The translations under genes and the position numbers were made by a program. The notes under the pieces were generated by a model. That model was given only the letters and a program-made list of their open reading frames with translations. It was not told the DNA's origin and searched no databases. Below are positions 63,804-64,000 of a DNA stretch of 64,000 bases, piece after piece. The DNA comes from Schistocerca nitens. Taxonomy: Eukaryota; Arthropoda; Insecta; Orthoptera; Acrididae. How positions within the stretch are numbered: position 1 is the first letter of the stretch; each line of letters begins with the position of its first letter. The DNA lies in NCBI RefSeq assembly GCF_023898315.1, contig NC_064616.1, positions 293,411,205 to 293,475,204 of the forward strand, in the 5' to 3' direction.

Positions 63804-64000
63804 CAGTGACATTGTTCGGTGGACGCACCTGGTGCTTCAAAACATCTACATCCATGTGTCTCCAACTGGGCAATGTAAAAGCTGTCACCTACCGGAATAC
63901 AAACAGTTGTGGAGGACCACCTTTACCTCGCTTCTCTCATACTCCAGGCTGTAAGAGAAGAGATACAGCATTTCATGGCAGCCAGAACTGTTGGGCCGAG

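Overview
The window looks like repeat-dense nuclear DNA from an insect, most likely an orthopteran of the Schistocerca/Locusta type. The organism is inferred from the style and mix of repeats: tRNA-headed SINEs, a LINE with a (TAATC)n tail, RNase H-bearing LINEs, Tc1/mariner elements and large fold-back MITEs. No bacterial operon, CRISPR array or functional rRNA/tRNA gene is visible. Almost every open frame is a transposable-element relic.

Layout. 1-2.7 kb: a decayed RTE-like LINE (+). 2.7-3.2 kb: a small RT fragment (-). 3.2-6.4 kb: LINE A and 6.4-13.6 kb: LINE B, two diverged minus-strand LINEs of a clade with endonuclease, RT and RNase H. 13.6-17.4 kb: a P-element-like THAP transposase locus (+), split by a 517-bp inverted-repeat element with an 8-bp target duplication and by a second related insertion. 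18.1-19.3 kb: a possible first exon (-) with a LINE 3' fragment inserted just upstream. 20.3-21.0 kb: a Harbinger-like remnant. 21.3-23.5 kb: a zinc-finger-like ORF, a SINE and a CR1/Jockey-like LINE (-). 23.5-30.2 kb: a fold-back element, mariner relics, a Tc1-superfamily DDE relic, a possible SWIM-finger relic, a 5S rRNA-derived repeat and fragments of LINE family D. 31.1-32.5 kb: a nearly intact Tc1-like transposon. 33.0-46.8 kb: a minus-strand host gene whose introns are full of nested SINEs, MITEs and giant palindromes. 47-59 kb: a Penelope-like element inside a Tc1 relic, then LINE D and LINE E, each split by later insertions, then two more family D fragments. 59-64 kb: Tc1 and mariner relics, an R1-like LINE split by a fold-back element, and a possible LTR at the right edge.

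The best host-gene candidate has four internal/terminal exons (38670-38600, 36757-36661, 35277-35197, 33170-32991, minus strand). Each has consensus splice sites and they join in one frame to a stop. A signal-peptide exon with a TATA box lies upstream at 46.7 kb. The predicted product is a small secreted protein with eight cysteines that I do not recognise.

The insertion history can be read directly because many elements keep exact target-site duplications. SINEs sit in LINEs, a SINE sits in a Tc1 element, a Penelope element sits in a Tc1 relic, and hairpins sit inside larger hairpins.
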